A stretch of 64,000 bases of DNA from Dermatemys mawii. Taxonomy: Eukaryota; Chordata; Testudines; Dermatemydidae. Location of the stretch: assembly GCA_007922305.1 (NCBI GenBank), contig ML677366.1, positions 11,159,132 through 11,223,131 on the forward strand, written 5' to 3'. A model generated the notes under the pieces. It saw nothing but the letters and a program-made list of their open reading frames with translations. It had not been told where the DNA came from and made no database searches. Each line of letters opens with the position of its first letter. The first letter of the stretch is position 1. This document shows, in pieces, positions 49,476 through 60,350 of this stretch. Position numbers and translations under genes: made by a program.

Positions 49476-49659
49476 AAGCTCCACCTCCCAATGTGTGCTA
49501 ATTTCTATATTTTTATATAATTTCCATTGTTTTTAGTAAATAGGAATAAATGCATGAAAACCAGCATTTCCCATTGGCTCCAAGTGCTCATTATACACCT
49601 CATCCCTCATGGTGGTGATGTTTTGATGATGTAAATGAGGAACAGACAGCAGGAGCAGA

Positions 49660-49732
49660 TGAGTCCTGCCAGGAGTCTATGGGACTGGACTAGATGACCT
49701 CTAAAGTTCCCATCAGTCCTATGATTCTATGA
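49660..49732 (+). repeat. CR1 LINE 3' end fragment
   Basis: GGGACTGGACTAGATGACCTC, AAAGTTCCCATCAGTCCTATG and the tail ATTCTATGA match the end of the CR1 at 3528-5406. Only about 70 bp are recognisable. Confidence 0.85.
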
Positions 49733-50337
49733 AGTCATGAGGTAAGCACATGCTTCCACTTGCCAATGCAAAGTGCTCAAAAGTCACAAGACTGGCTTTA
49801 CAACCACGTGGTTTTAAATTGGGGATTTTAATTTGCTTTCAGGGGTCTGAGTCTGTGGGGCCATCAGGAGTAAGGTTTGCCTCCTGCCCTCTGAAATCCC
49901 CCAGGATCCATGGGTATACACACAGGACAAACCACAAAGAGGCCACACATCCCCAGACCCACTGTGGCTTCCTCTAGGTTCCTGGAAATGCCAATGGAGC
50001 CACATTACCCGGATTTCTCCTACCTCCCATAGCACCATTGTAAAGGACTCCCCAAGCACAGAGTGGGCCCTAGGGGGAAGTTAACCACGACCCTCCTGCC
50101 TCCCTTCCAACCCCTTCCTGTTCACAAAGCCCCAGAGCTAAAGAGAGCACGTATGCTCCAAAGTCTGAAGGCTGAGGCTAGGGAAAGGGGGAAGCCCAGA
50201 TGCAGTTTATTCACAGGCCCCTCTACTCTATCCCAATCAACCAAGGGAACACTATATATACACATCCACCTATTGGATGTTATTTTGCCCCCAGATTCTG
50301 TTTTGGGGGATATATTCTTACAAACGTGACACATTTA
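49733..50337. other. Intronic sequence, unassigned
   Basis: No gene or clear repeat was seen; the frames at 49750-50059 and 50063-50457 show no family resemblance. Confidence 0.5.
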
Positions 50338-50445
50338 CACTGTGGTAGCCCCAGACATGGGTCAAGGCTCTATTGTGCTAGGTGCTGTACATACAAACAC
50401 AGAGATGGGCCACACCCCCAAAGACTTTTCAATCCAAGTTTTAAA
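50338..50445 (-). repeat. MIR-like CORE-SINE 3' region, reverse
   Basis: GTAGCCCCAGACATGGGTC, CTCTATTGTGCTAGGTGC, TGTACATACAAACACAGAG and CCCAAAGACTTTTCAATCC are the reverse complement of the reptile MIR-like tail (the form seen at 60250-60345 in the forward direction). Confidence 0.75.
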
Positions 50446-51923
50446 AACATGACGTAAAAATAAGTCTTTCTAGAGATTGTGTCCACAGCTTCCCATGAGC
50501 CATCAGGTACCACTCCAGTAAGTGATTAGAGATCTACTTAAATGACCGACGGCAACATAAAAACATCTGCAGAAGCGTAGCCAGATTAGAACTAAGTTGA
50601 TTGCTCCCCCAAAAATATCAATCAATACTGCCTCATCTCTCAGTGTCGAAATCATAAAATTAAAGTAATTCCACAAGACAAAGACTAGACATTTGAAACA
50701 CTCTCCGCCCTGGCAGTGAGATAGCCTTGGCTCCCACCAACACTACACTTCTAGGTGTGTATAGAATGACACCCGCAGCAGTCCCTTAGGCGACAAAGTC
50801 ACTCATGGAAGAAAACATACTAGAGTTCTGCAATAGGGCTCCAGAACGCTAAAGATTTTATCCCAACAAGCCAACTCAAGTTTCAAATTGTAATGGACCA
50901 GCCAAGGCCACACGCTCAGCAAAACAGCATGCAAGCACCCCAGCGGCTGCAGTGTGGTATCCTAAAGCAGCCAGTCGATCTGTTTGTAAAGGAACGTTTG
51001 AACAGAGAATGGGACTCAACCAGGCAAAGAAGCGGATTGCTGTGGAGGAGTTTGCCTGGCCGTACAGGCAAGGATACAGAATGTTTCATTGGCTCAGCTA
51101 TTGCTTTCAAGCACATTGTAGTGGTGGACTTGACTCCCAATCCCTTATAGGAGGGGATTACAGTAACCATGTGCAAACTGTCTAGAATGGCTGGTTCTCC
51201 ACGCTAGGGAAGTCTCTAGTCTCCCAACAAAGGACTTCAAACAGAAGAGAGAAAAACTAAGCTAGCACTGGGATTCCAATGCTCAAACTAGCAATAGGGC
51301 ATTGGATACAACAACATTCTGAGGACAGAAGTTGAGCATAGGATGGGATCATTGTCCTCCACCTCCAGAGCTGGAGGAACCAAACCTACCAGCATATTCC
51401 CTGCAGAAACATTGCTGACGAGGGTGCTCCCTGCTTGTCAGGATTAAGCCTGTGCCCTGGATCTGTTTTGTGAACTACAGTATCTTCTGAACTGGCTGAT
51501 CTTACTATAGTGAATGCTACCACCCTTAGGGAACAACCACCAAAGATATGTTTGGTTCCCCCTTTCAACAAGGCTTCCCTTCTACTAAAGCTACCAGCAC
51601 TCAGATGCACTGACTTCAGACATAAGGGCTTGCATTATAACCAGCAATATGCTGTAGGAAACACAGTGCATATCTCCCATGAAGAGGCTGAAAGGCCTCA
51701 TTGTAAAGAAGTTGCCCTTAGTACTGTCTGTCCAACAAGGCACAAAAACAAAACACACAGGCTTCTCTCTGCTGGTACTACAAGTCCAACAAATGTTGTC
51801 CTAAACGCCACATGAAGACTCTATACCGCTGAAGACTTAATAAGAGCATGTATTCCTTCTATGCACTTTATGTATATAGTATCTTTCATTTATACAGTGT
51901 TGCTCACGCCAATAAATCTCAAA
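50446..51923. other. Intronic sequence, unassigned
   Basis: No gene was seen. Overlapping frames between 50893 and 51185 have no recognisable domain and no splice context that would suggest an exon. Confidence 0.5.
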
Positions 51924-51931
51924 TTTTATAT

Positions 51932-52167
51932 CAGGGATCAGCAACCTCTGGCATGCGGCCTTCCAGGGAAAGCCGCTGACGGGCCAGGATGGTTTGTTTA
52001 CCTGCAGCATCTGCAGGTTCGGCCTATCGCAGCTCCCACTGGCCGCGATTTGGTGTCCCAGGTCAATGGGGGCTGCGGGAAGGGGCGGCCAGCACAACCC
52101 TTGGCCCGCACCTCTTCCTGCAGCCCCCATAGGCCTGGGATGGCAAGCCAAAGGTTGCCAATCCCAG
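51932..52167. mobile_element. hAT-like MITE with CAGGGATCAGCAACC end
   Basis: The left end CAGGGATCAGCAACCTC and the right end AAGGTTGCCAATCCCAG are imperfect inverted repeats. A perfect 8-bp target duplication TTTTATAT flanks it (51924-51931 and 52168-52175). The interior has GTTTGTTTACCTGCAGC and GCAGCTCCCACTGGCCGCG, words shared with the element at 55262, so the two are related. Length 236 bp, with no coding capacity. Confidence 0.93.
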
Positions 52168-52175
52168 TTTTATAT

Positions 52176-54491
52176 GCACAGAAAATGATTTGAGATCACT
52201 TTAAATTTAAGTTACACCCACATGAATGTTTTCGCTCACCACTGAAATGCACCTCTCACTTGGGTGGAAACTGGAAGCATCAAACAGCAATACTACACAA
52301 CCGTTTCGGCCAGAATACAGAGACCACTGTGTGCAGTTGAAACTGCAGGAGGAATTCAGGGATGGAGAATATTGTTTCCCAAATGGAAATTTGGCCAGGA
52401 CCCTGGAGTTAATACACAATACTTGTGCAAAAAGTGAAAAGGGATCTTTAGTGACTGCAAATGGTTAAGACTTTAGTTTCAGGTCCAAAAGGTAGCACCT
52501 TTCTCAGAAGAGCATACCCACCATTAGAATGGGGGCATGTATACAATACTGTTTCATTAGGATCAGGATTACTACCAAATCCCTCACACCACTTCTTGTC
52601 CTATCCTTGGAGCTCTCCAATCTAAACACTGGTCAGGTTAGGAGAACATACCCTTAAGAACTATGAGTGCACACTTTGCCAAAAGGATGGAAACAGTTTA
52701 GAAAACAAAAAACTTTGAGAGAGTGACTTGGAGATAGACTTTGCTAAGCGAGCTCTATCAAGTCTATCTGCAGCTGAGTTAGAAGTTGAGAACCAGCCAA
52801 TAGGACTGAAAACTTAAATCCTAGCTCACATCTTTAGAGACCAAGAATCATCCTCGGTTATACATTGCATTTATCCCCCTTACCTCCCAATTATCTACTG
52901 ATCTTTTTTAAATGGGGCATCTTAAAATAAATGATGCATGATACACATGTCAAAGCAAAAAGTAAACATATCTTCACACTAAAAGAAAGCCATGAATATG
53001 GCACACAAGTGACTGGAAGAGTTCAATGAATATTAAAAGTACATCAGGGTGTTTTGCATAATTTTCCAAATTGTTTTCTTTTACTCAAAATCCTCTTTGG
53101 AACCTTGAAATTTAATCTTTGCATTCTGAATACTCCCCTTTACATAAGCACATGCACACACAGATGGGATTGTTACTGTTTTGTTGCTGGTAAGGGCTAG
53201 ACCACACACTCCGGTTTGTTATTGTACATTGCTTGTGGATGCAAGATAGGGATATTTTGTTTATTTTTTTTAACGTAGGTTCTCCTGATAGTTTGGCTGC
53301 ACACAGGTTTGTTACTGTAGAGTTGCTCATGAATGCTGGGCTGATCAATTTGTTTTTTTTATTCTAGGATCTCAATCACTGGGCTGCACAGGCACATTTG
53401 TTATTGTAGAATTGCTCATGAATAGTGCTAGGCAAAGGTTTTTTTGGGGAAAAAAAACTTTTCACTGAAAAAAATGCAGATTCAGGTTGACTAACACATT
53501 TTGAAAGTTCTTGTCAGGTTTGCTGAATTGCTTTGATCAAAACAAACGAGATCTGAATAAAATCCTTTCTAATTTTGGAGTCCAAACAATTTTTGTTTCC
53601 AAATACATACATTTTAAAAATTAAAATGGCAAAAGGCCACTTAAAAAATATCAGTTATTTGCACAGCTTTCCTTGTGACCGCTGGTTTGTTACTGTAGGG
53701 ATTCCAGGACTTCGGGAAGTGTGCACTCTGGTACTATAGCATCATTCACAAGGGCTGGCCTTACAAGAGAAAGGAGCAGATGAAAAAAAAAAAAAACAAC
53801 CCTTCAAAATAAGATGACACAATATTTGCAAACAGATACAAGAAATACAAAATAAGCTGACATTATTGCCTACTCATCACGAGGCACTCTCTTTAAAAGA
53901 AAGGAAAAATGCAGAGCGTGACATTCCATCCGCATTTTGCCCTCTTCGCCCAAGTATGTCATACTCTGAACATAAGCAGCAGTGAGGATTCTTCCTGGTG
54001 CAACACTCAGGCCAAAGCTCCCACAGTCTTCAGACTTCTGTCTGAGTAGAGATGGAAAAATTCAGCCCCAACTCTTCTGTAATAACGACACTCAGCAACA
54101 TATTAGTCCTCTGTTCATGCCATGCCAATTTATATTCTGTGGGTGAGAGGCCAGAAGTGGGTAGAAGTAGCAGCTAATTCACATCTCCCCTTTCAAAAAG
54201 GCATTTGCAGCACTTTTCCTGTTGGAGCGCAATGAAAAACACATTCATTGTTTAACATGATGGGCCATAAACCTGTGTAGTACAGTATTTTCTCATTCCA
54301 TTGTACCCTCACAGAATGGAAGTGATAAAGCAAATCTGCAGCTACATGAAATTTAGGGCCCTGTCTTGATCTTTAACACAGAAATGTGTATCCATCAGCT
54401 TGTCACAATGAATCTAGGCATCATATGAAGCATAGGTTTCCCTACTATTTTCTGCCCACCCAGCATTTAAGTGCTCATAGGCATATGAGTC
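52176..54491. other. Intronic AT-rich sequence, unassigned
   Basis: No gene was seen. 53185-53430 contains three diverged repeats of a roughly 80-95 bp stretch around GGTTTGTTATTGTAcATTGCT, GGTTTGTTACTGTAGAGTTGC and ATTTGTTATTGTAGAATTGC. 53440-53660 is AT-rich and resembles the palindromic family at 8128. An A14 run is at 53783-53796. Confidence 0.5.
53185..53425. repeat. Degenerate tandem repeat (~95-bp and ~90-bp spacing)
   Basis: The motif KTTTGTTAYTGTAgAaTTGCTcatGAATG recurs near 53214, 53308 and 53398, each with a following TGCTCATGAATG or equivalent (CTTGTGGATG) and a TTTGTTTTTTTTATT-like stretch between. A further single GGTTTGTTACTGTAGGG occurs near 53684. The origin is unclear. Confidence 0.55.
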
Positions 54492-54796
54492 TTGGTCTAC
54501 ACTCGAGGGGAGGGAGAGGGGATAATTGATCTGAGTTACGCAACTTCAGCTACATGAATAACATAACTGAAGTCGACGTACTTAGATCCATTTACCATGG
54601 TGTCTTCACCACAGTAGGTCGACTGCTGCTGCTACCCCGTCGACTACGCCTGAGCCTCTCGCGGCGGTGGAATACAGGAGTTGACGGGCGCACGCTCGGG
54701 GTCGATTTATTGTATCTGGTCTAGACACGATAAATCGACCCCCGTTGGATCGATCGCTGCCCACCGATCCGGGGAGGGGTAGAGTAGACATACCCT
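54492..54796. mobile_element. Palindromic Harbinger-like MITE with TCTACACT ends
   Basis: The left end is TTGGTCTACACTCGAGG and the right end AGAGTAGACATACCCTG. The interior carries GTCGACGTACTTAGATCC, GTCGACTGCTGCTGC and GCCTCTCGCGGCGGTGG. A perfect 13-bp hairpin (54698-54710 and 54730-54742, GGGGTCGATTTAT) lies around GTCTAGAC, followed by GGATCGATCGCTGCCC. I recognise it as an abundant turtle/crocodilian element. It is CpG-rich and non-coding. Confidence 0.85.
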
Positions 54797-55261
54797 GAGA
54801 ATGTTTGAGCCTCACCAAATCTAATGAGGACTCAAATGCATTCAAGGGAGAAAAATATTTACACTTTTTCTGATGTGACTTCACAGACCAATTCATCTGT
54901 TTCAGAGCGTCCACGACATCAGGCCACTGTTGAACCTAGGTGCCAACTAATGGTGTCACGTGGTTTCAGAGACAGTGAAGAAACCGAATAATCCCATGTG
55001 AAGTGAGTCACCCATGCTTTAGATACCAGTGAGGGGGTGGGACAAGGGAGCATAGATTCAGGTTTTCAGGAAGAGATAGCTTAGTATGTGAAATAAATAG
55101 GATTGACGATTTTCTAATTACAGAAAACCGAACACCTTTGCGGCACCTCTTCTCTGAGCCCGAGCCCCCACTCACTCCATTTCCCCCTCCCCCGTCACTC
55201 ACTCTCCCTCACCCTCACTCATTTTCACCCAGCTGAGGCAGAGGCTTGGGGTGCAGGAGGT
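54797..55261. other. Intronic sequence, unassigned
   Basis: No gene was seen; 55150-55225 is C-rich with CACTCACTC words. Confidence 0.5.
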
Positions 55262-55551
55262 GTAATCGGCGGGCAGGCCACGAGACAGTTTGTTTACATT
55301 GACAGTCTGCAGGTACAGCCACCTGCAGCTCCCCATGGCCGTGGTTCGCTGGTCCCAGCCAACGGGAGCTGCAGGCCACAGGGATGTGCTGGCCGCCGCT
55401 TCCCGCAGCTCCCATTGGCCGGGAACGGTGCTCCACAGCCACTGAGAGCTATGGGCAACTGTGTCAATGTAAACAAATTGTCTCTCGACCCGCCAGCAGA
55501 TTAGTCTGATGGGTCATGTGCGGCCTGTGGGCCGCAGGTTGCCCACCACTG
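55262..55551. mobile_element. hAT-like MITE, left end missing
   Basis: The right end GCCGCAGGTTGCCCACCACTG is intact. Long inner inverted repeats are AGACAGTTTGTTTACATTGAC near 55282 and GTCAATGTAAACAAATTGTC near 55463, with GGCGGGCAGGCCACGAGAC facing CTCTCGACCCGCC. The centre repeats GCAGCTCCCATTGGCCGGGA. The expected left terminus (CAGTGGTGGGCAACC) is absent, so no target duplication can be defined. It is related to 51932. Confidence 0.8.
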
Positions 55552-56524
55552 CTGTAGAACAACATTTGTTATTTCAAGTGTTCACTCACACACAATTCAA
55601 ACAGAACAATTCCCCACCCATGTTTGTGTCTTGGGCTTGGCAGAGTTTTTGTTTGTATGTTTTAATTCAACTGATATTGCTATTTATATAATTTTTCCAC
55701 ATTTTGGGAAATTGTAGGCGGGGGTCAGACATTGGGGGAATCAGACAATTTAACAACAGAAGTTGCAATTCAAAAAGTTAAAGCTTTAATAACCATTCAC
55801 ACACGAAACTGTCAACATCACCTGTCAAAATATACAAAGCGATTTCAGCCTCTCTCAGTATATTTAAACTAAGCAGGTCTCAAACAGCGTTGTTTTGCCT
55901 ATCTAAAATGTCGATTACTGATGTTTATCAGTTTGTGTGGGTATGGTGAAATCAATGTTTACTGACATTTACCGATAAAAATCTAATCCTCCCAAAACTA
56001 ATGATGTGACAATTCTATGCCAAATCTAGAATTAAAAGGGAAAACACACTGAGTACTTTAGGCACAAAATTTAGCCTATTGAACATTACTTTAAAATGAA
56101 TTTTTGTTCTGTATTGGTACTGTGCTTTGTACAATAGGGTCTTGATCCAAAACTGGGGCTACCAGGTACTACAAATAACTATATATAATCTTCAAAGCAA
56201 CATGCTCCAGATACAAAGGGTGGGTGTCAATTTTAATTTTGGCCCAGAGTTTATTTCTACAATTTCCCTCTATAATTTTGATACAAACAGCCTGGTCTGT
56301 TTGGTTTTACAAAAATCCCTTCCATTCCCTACAGTATCAGAAACAAACACTGATACACCAAGCACCTGAAAGTGAAACTGACTTAATTATTTCATACACT
56401 ACAGTGATTGGTATGGTATAAGGACCTCAAAAGAAGAGTTGTCCAAGTACTTTCATAAAGCGACTGAACTTTTTAATAAACATGGTAGAGGGACAGCAAA
56501 CTGGCTATTTTAAATTTCTCCACT
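55552..56524. other. Intronic sequence, unassigned
   Basis: AT-rich; no gene or known repeat was seen. Confidence 0.5.
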
Positions 56525-56532
56525 TCCAATAA

Positions 56533-56689
56533 CAGTGCAGCCCAGAGGATTCAAGGGCCCTGGGGCAAAGCAATTTCAGGGGTCCCTTCCATAAAAAAAG
56601 TTGCAATACTATAGTAACATGTATTCTTATGGGGGCCCCTGCGGGGCCTGGGGCAAATTGGCCCACTTTCCCCCTCTCGGGCGGCTCTG
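56533..56689. mobile_element. Short hAT-like MITE (CAGTGCAGCCC ends)
   Basis: The left end CAGTGCAGCCCAGAGG and the right end CGGGCGGCTCTG are imperfect inverted repeats. A perfect 8-bp target duplication TCCAATAA flanks it (56525-56532 and 56690-56697). The interior has GGGCCCTGGGGCAAAGCAA and the inverted CCTGGGGCAAATTGGCCC. Length 157 bp. Confidence 0.9.
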
Positions 56690-56850
56690 TCCAATAAGCT
56701 CAGGTGCCATTAGTAACATGTGAAGAATTTAGATTGTTTTTAAAAACAATGATTTAAATGCCATTGGAAAGCCCTTGCATCATAAACAATCTCTACCATT
56801 CTGTTGCCAAGGGGAGGAGTGTGGGGAAAGTAACTCATTACGTAGGACCT

Positions 56851-56895
56851 AAATAAAATAAAATAAAAATAAAATAAAAAGCACAAATAAAAAGT
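56851..56895. repeat. (TAAAA)n-like simple repeat
   Basis: AAATAAAATAAAATAAAAAT and similar units are directly visible. Confidence 0.8.
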
Positions 56896-56921
56896 TTGAT
56901 GCTCCCACAGCTGTTAGCTAA

Positions 56922-57190
56922 GGCCTGGCCTACACTTAACTTAGGTTAGTACAGCTATTGTGCTGAGTAAAAAAAAAATATTCATGCCCTCCAGTGCCAT
57001 TGCTGTGCCAACCCAGCCCTCTGTGCAGACCCAGCTAGGTTGACAGAAAAATGCTCCTCTCAACCTAGTTACTGCTGCTCAGAGAGGTTCAGTTCCTACA
57101 GTGACAGAAAAAATGCTAGTCTGCATCTGCACTGTGGGAGTATAGAAGCGTAGCTATTCTACAGTGGTGTCCATAATGTAGCTATGACAG
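56922..57190. mobile_element. Palindromic MITE, right end unclear (GGCCTGGCCTACACT)
   Basis: The left end GGCCTGGCCTACACTTAAC follows TAA at 56919-56921 and matches a large reptile Harbinger-like group. Inside are AACCCAGCCCTCTGTGCAG and CAGCTAGGTTGACAG facing CTCAACCTAGTTACTG. The matching right end was not found, so it is truncated or decayed near 57190. Confidence 0.6.
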
Positions 57191-57639
57191 AAAAAAGCCA
57201 ACCAAAACCAAACAAATATACCATGCTGTTCTTACAGTGATGCTGACATCCAGGAGGTAGATGCAGAAAACAAAAAATAAAGATGTGTTAATTTCAAAGT
57301 CAATTAGAAAAGCAGGGAAATCAGATCCCTGATTGCCAAATGGGAAGGGACATCATCAGGGAAAACATTTTGCTTTTCTGCTTCCTAAGCGTCAGGGAAG
57401 AAAAACAATACATATGCAAACAACTCTGTCTCTTTAGTTACTGAGTTTTCCCTTTAATGCTGTGAGCAGTCATTTCAAATCCTTGATTATTTGAAGTGAA
57501 AAAGAGTCTAGGAGTCCCATTGTGACAGATGCTCCACAAAACAAGCTAAGACAGTCCTTACCCACAGTTTCATTATTATATGTATAGCTCCACCGACATA
57601 GAAGGGTTTCAAGTGGGGCTTGGAAATAAAACAAAAAAA
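57191..57639. other. Intronic sequence, unassigned
   Basis: No gene or repeat was recognised. Confidence 0.5.
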
Positions 57640-57862
57640 ACAAAATTGTTGGCTGCTGGAAATCTGAATTCAGTTCCCAAGTCTGCTACACACTTGTGTG
57701 ACATGGGGAAAGTCATGTTCCTCATCCCTAAAACAGGAAGCATTATTGCACCCTCCTCCCCTCCTCTGTCTCTCTTGTCTATTGAGATTGTAAAGTCTTT
57801 GGGACAGGGATTCTCTTCCTATGGGGTTTTAGTTGGGACTTCCAGGCACTACTGATGTGGAG
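57640..57862 (+). repeat. MIR-like CORE-SINE
   Basis: AATTCAGTTCCCAAGTCTGC (B-box region) is followed by TTGTGTGACATGGGGAAAGTC and CCTCATCCCTAAAACAGGAAG (core), then GATTGTAAAGTCTTTGGGAC and AGGGATTCTCTTCCTATG. This is a nearly full MIR-like unit with a reptile-type 3' tail. Confidence 0.8.
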
Positions 57863-60029
57863 AAGTGCCAGAGACTCTATGAATTCCACCAGGGACTTCT
57901 CTGTTGCTATTGATTTTACACAGAAGGCACTCAGATATCATGATGGGCAGCAGTACAAAACCCAAGATAGATCAATACTGTAATACAAATAATTAGTATG
58001 AAGAGGAAGAAAGGCTGGTGGTTATAGTAGGGTGATGTGAAATCAGGGCTCCTGCCTTCTGTTTCTTAGTCTGCCACTGAGTTGTTATGAAACCTGGTGA
58101 GTGTAAAACATCTCAGAACTTCATGATTTCGTTGGTCCACCTAGACAATAGAAATAGTCATTCTTACCTACTTCAATCAAAGGTGCGTTTGGTGGAGAAG
58201 TAGAGTACAAAGTACTGTCATGTAGTATGCACCAATTTCATACTATCATATGGCTATTCACTGAAGTACCTGGCCAGATCCCCATCTAGCATTAACCTGA
58301 ATTTGTTTGAAGTCAGTGGAGCTACACCAGTTCACACTTGCTGGGAATCTGCCCCATTAAGAACTTCTTTAATTGTGTGTGGAATGCGCTTATGCTTCTA
58401 GTATGGAAGGATAGTTTGGAAGCAGGGCAAATGCATAAATAAGAGAACAATTCTTCTTTCATACTGTACATACAGAACAGCTCCACCAAATTAATGGATT
58501 TCCTCTGGATTTATACTGGAATAAGAGCAGAATCTAGCTCTTGATCCTTTGAAACATGAAGTTGAGAAAAGAGAAAGTCTCCCCAAAAAGGACATTTGTC
58601 ACCAAGTGACCAATTTGCATGGAAGTGGAGGATCACTTCTTTTTCCTAACAGAGTAGCCCACTGTTCAGTGATGCTAAAACTAGCGGTGCTACCGCTCCC
58701 CCTGGCTTGAAGTAATAATAACCACCAAATACATTGTTTCCATCATCAGCACCCCCAGTATAAACATTGTTCCAGCACTACTGCCATTAACACAGGAGGG
58801 GCTAACAATGGCTAAATGCTGTTTACAGACTTAATACAAGAGACTCCTGCAATGTAACTCTTCTCACTTAAATTGCATTAAACTGCATAAGCAAGGTCAG
58901 AACGAGACTCCCAGATCCAATTCATTCTATTGTCCATTTAAAGGCCCCTTCAACCACTAATTATGTTTATAATACTTCAGGCCATTAAAATACACACGGA
59001 TATGATTGGCCATTGCCATGCATATGTGAGACAAAGGTATTTTGGAAGCTCAGGCTGGCCAAAGACCAGGAAAGCAGTAGAGGACTTTGGTCTTGTGATG
59101 GATCTTAGTACTTTTAAGCAGCTGATCATTCTTCCAGAGATCAAAAGTACTTCTTGTGCCCCTAAGGAACACAGGAGCAGAAGCTACCGTAAAGCATTTC
59201 TCTACTTAAAAAAATTAATTCATTAAACTAATCAGCCCAAATGCCTGCTATAGGATCAGACATTTAATCCTTTACACACTTAATCAAACATGCATTCTGC
59301 AAAAGACAAAGAACAGACACATACTGTAGCATTCTCCATCTTTATAATGCTATCCATATAAATACTTATCTATTAGCAGCATGTAAAAGAAGGTCCCAAA
59401 CCAAAATGCCAAATACGATCTCCCCCAAACTTTAGGGGTGTTCAAAATCCAAACCCAGATCTGGATCAGAATGCTGCAAATGATTTGCAGTGGTTTACAA
59501 TGCAAAAGCTTTACAATAGGTCAAACCCAACCCAAACTCCAGATCTGAACATCCCCAGGAATTTGAAGATGTTCAGCATCTTGCTCTGGATGGGATCAAT
59601 CCCACTTTGCAGTCACAGACCCTCTCTGGCCACAAAACAAGAAACACCAGAAAAATCCTCACACAGTAAGTAGAAGTGTTATCAAACCAGCAGGTTTTTT
59701 TCAGTGCCAGAATGACTTTCAGCTGTAAAACGGACAATATTCTCTAATGGGAAAGGAGCATCAGAGACAGCTTTCCAGAAATAACACAGCCAGCAAAGAT
59801 GTATTACAGAAAAATGAACCGTAAAGTGACAACCAGACAATTGCTGGCAAGTTCCATCCCAACCAAAACATTTCTTTTCACTCTATGTTATTTTAAAAAA
59901 TACCCAAGTGGCAAACATTAACTTTACAGCTAGTTCCTCAGCACTGCTAAGAAAGAGGTTTTAATGCAAATTCTCACTATAGGAAAATAATTACTTGAAT
60001 CAAAATGATGTGATAGACTAGCAGGAGAA
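57863..60029. other. Intronic sequence with palindromic remnants
   Basis: No gene was seen. 58285-58355 (GAAGTCAGTGGAGCTACACC) and 58487-58548 (GGATTTATACTGGAATAAG) are fragments of the amniote palindromic family seen at 62846. Confidence 0.45.
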
Positions 60030-60350
60030 AGCTTGCCTCGCAGTTAAGCCGGTGGACTGGAGCTCTAGGTTCAATTGCTTGCGCTGTCACTGGATTAATC
60101 AGATGGGCCCTTGGCCCTGCAGTATTTAACTCAATGGAAGCTTTGCCACTGAGTTCAATGAGTGTAGGATTAAGCTTCTGTGCCTCAGTTTCTCATCTGA
60201 AAAATCTGGAGAATAGTTCCCTCCTCCCATCCTTTTTATTTATCTGGTCTAGTTACGTTGAAAGCCCTTGGAGGGCAGGGAATGCCTCTTACTATCTGTC
60301 TTTTCTGCACCAAGCACGATGGGGCTTCAAGGTGCTACTGTAATATCACT
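60030..60350 (+). repeat. MIR-like CORE-SINE, long copy with insertion
   Basis: GAAAGCTTGCCTCGCAGTTAAG, then CGGTGGACTGGAGCTCTAGG and TTCAATTGC, are a tRNA-like head. TGTGCCTCAGTTTCTCATCTG is the MIR core. GAAAGCCCTTGGAGGGCAGG, CTGCACCAAGCACGATGGGG and GTGCTACTGTAATATCAC are the 3' tail. Between head and core, 60095-60175 is a foreign segment with TTTAACTCAATGGAAGC, probably a piece of a palindromic repeat. Confidence 0.8.
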
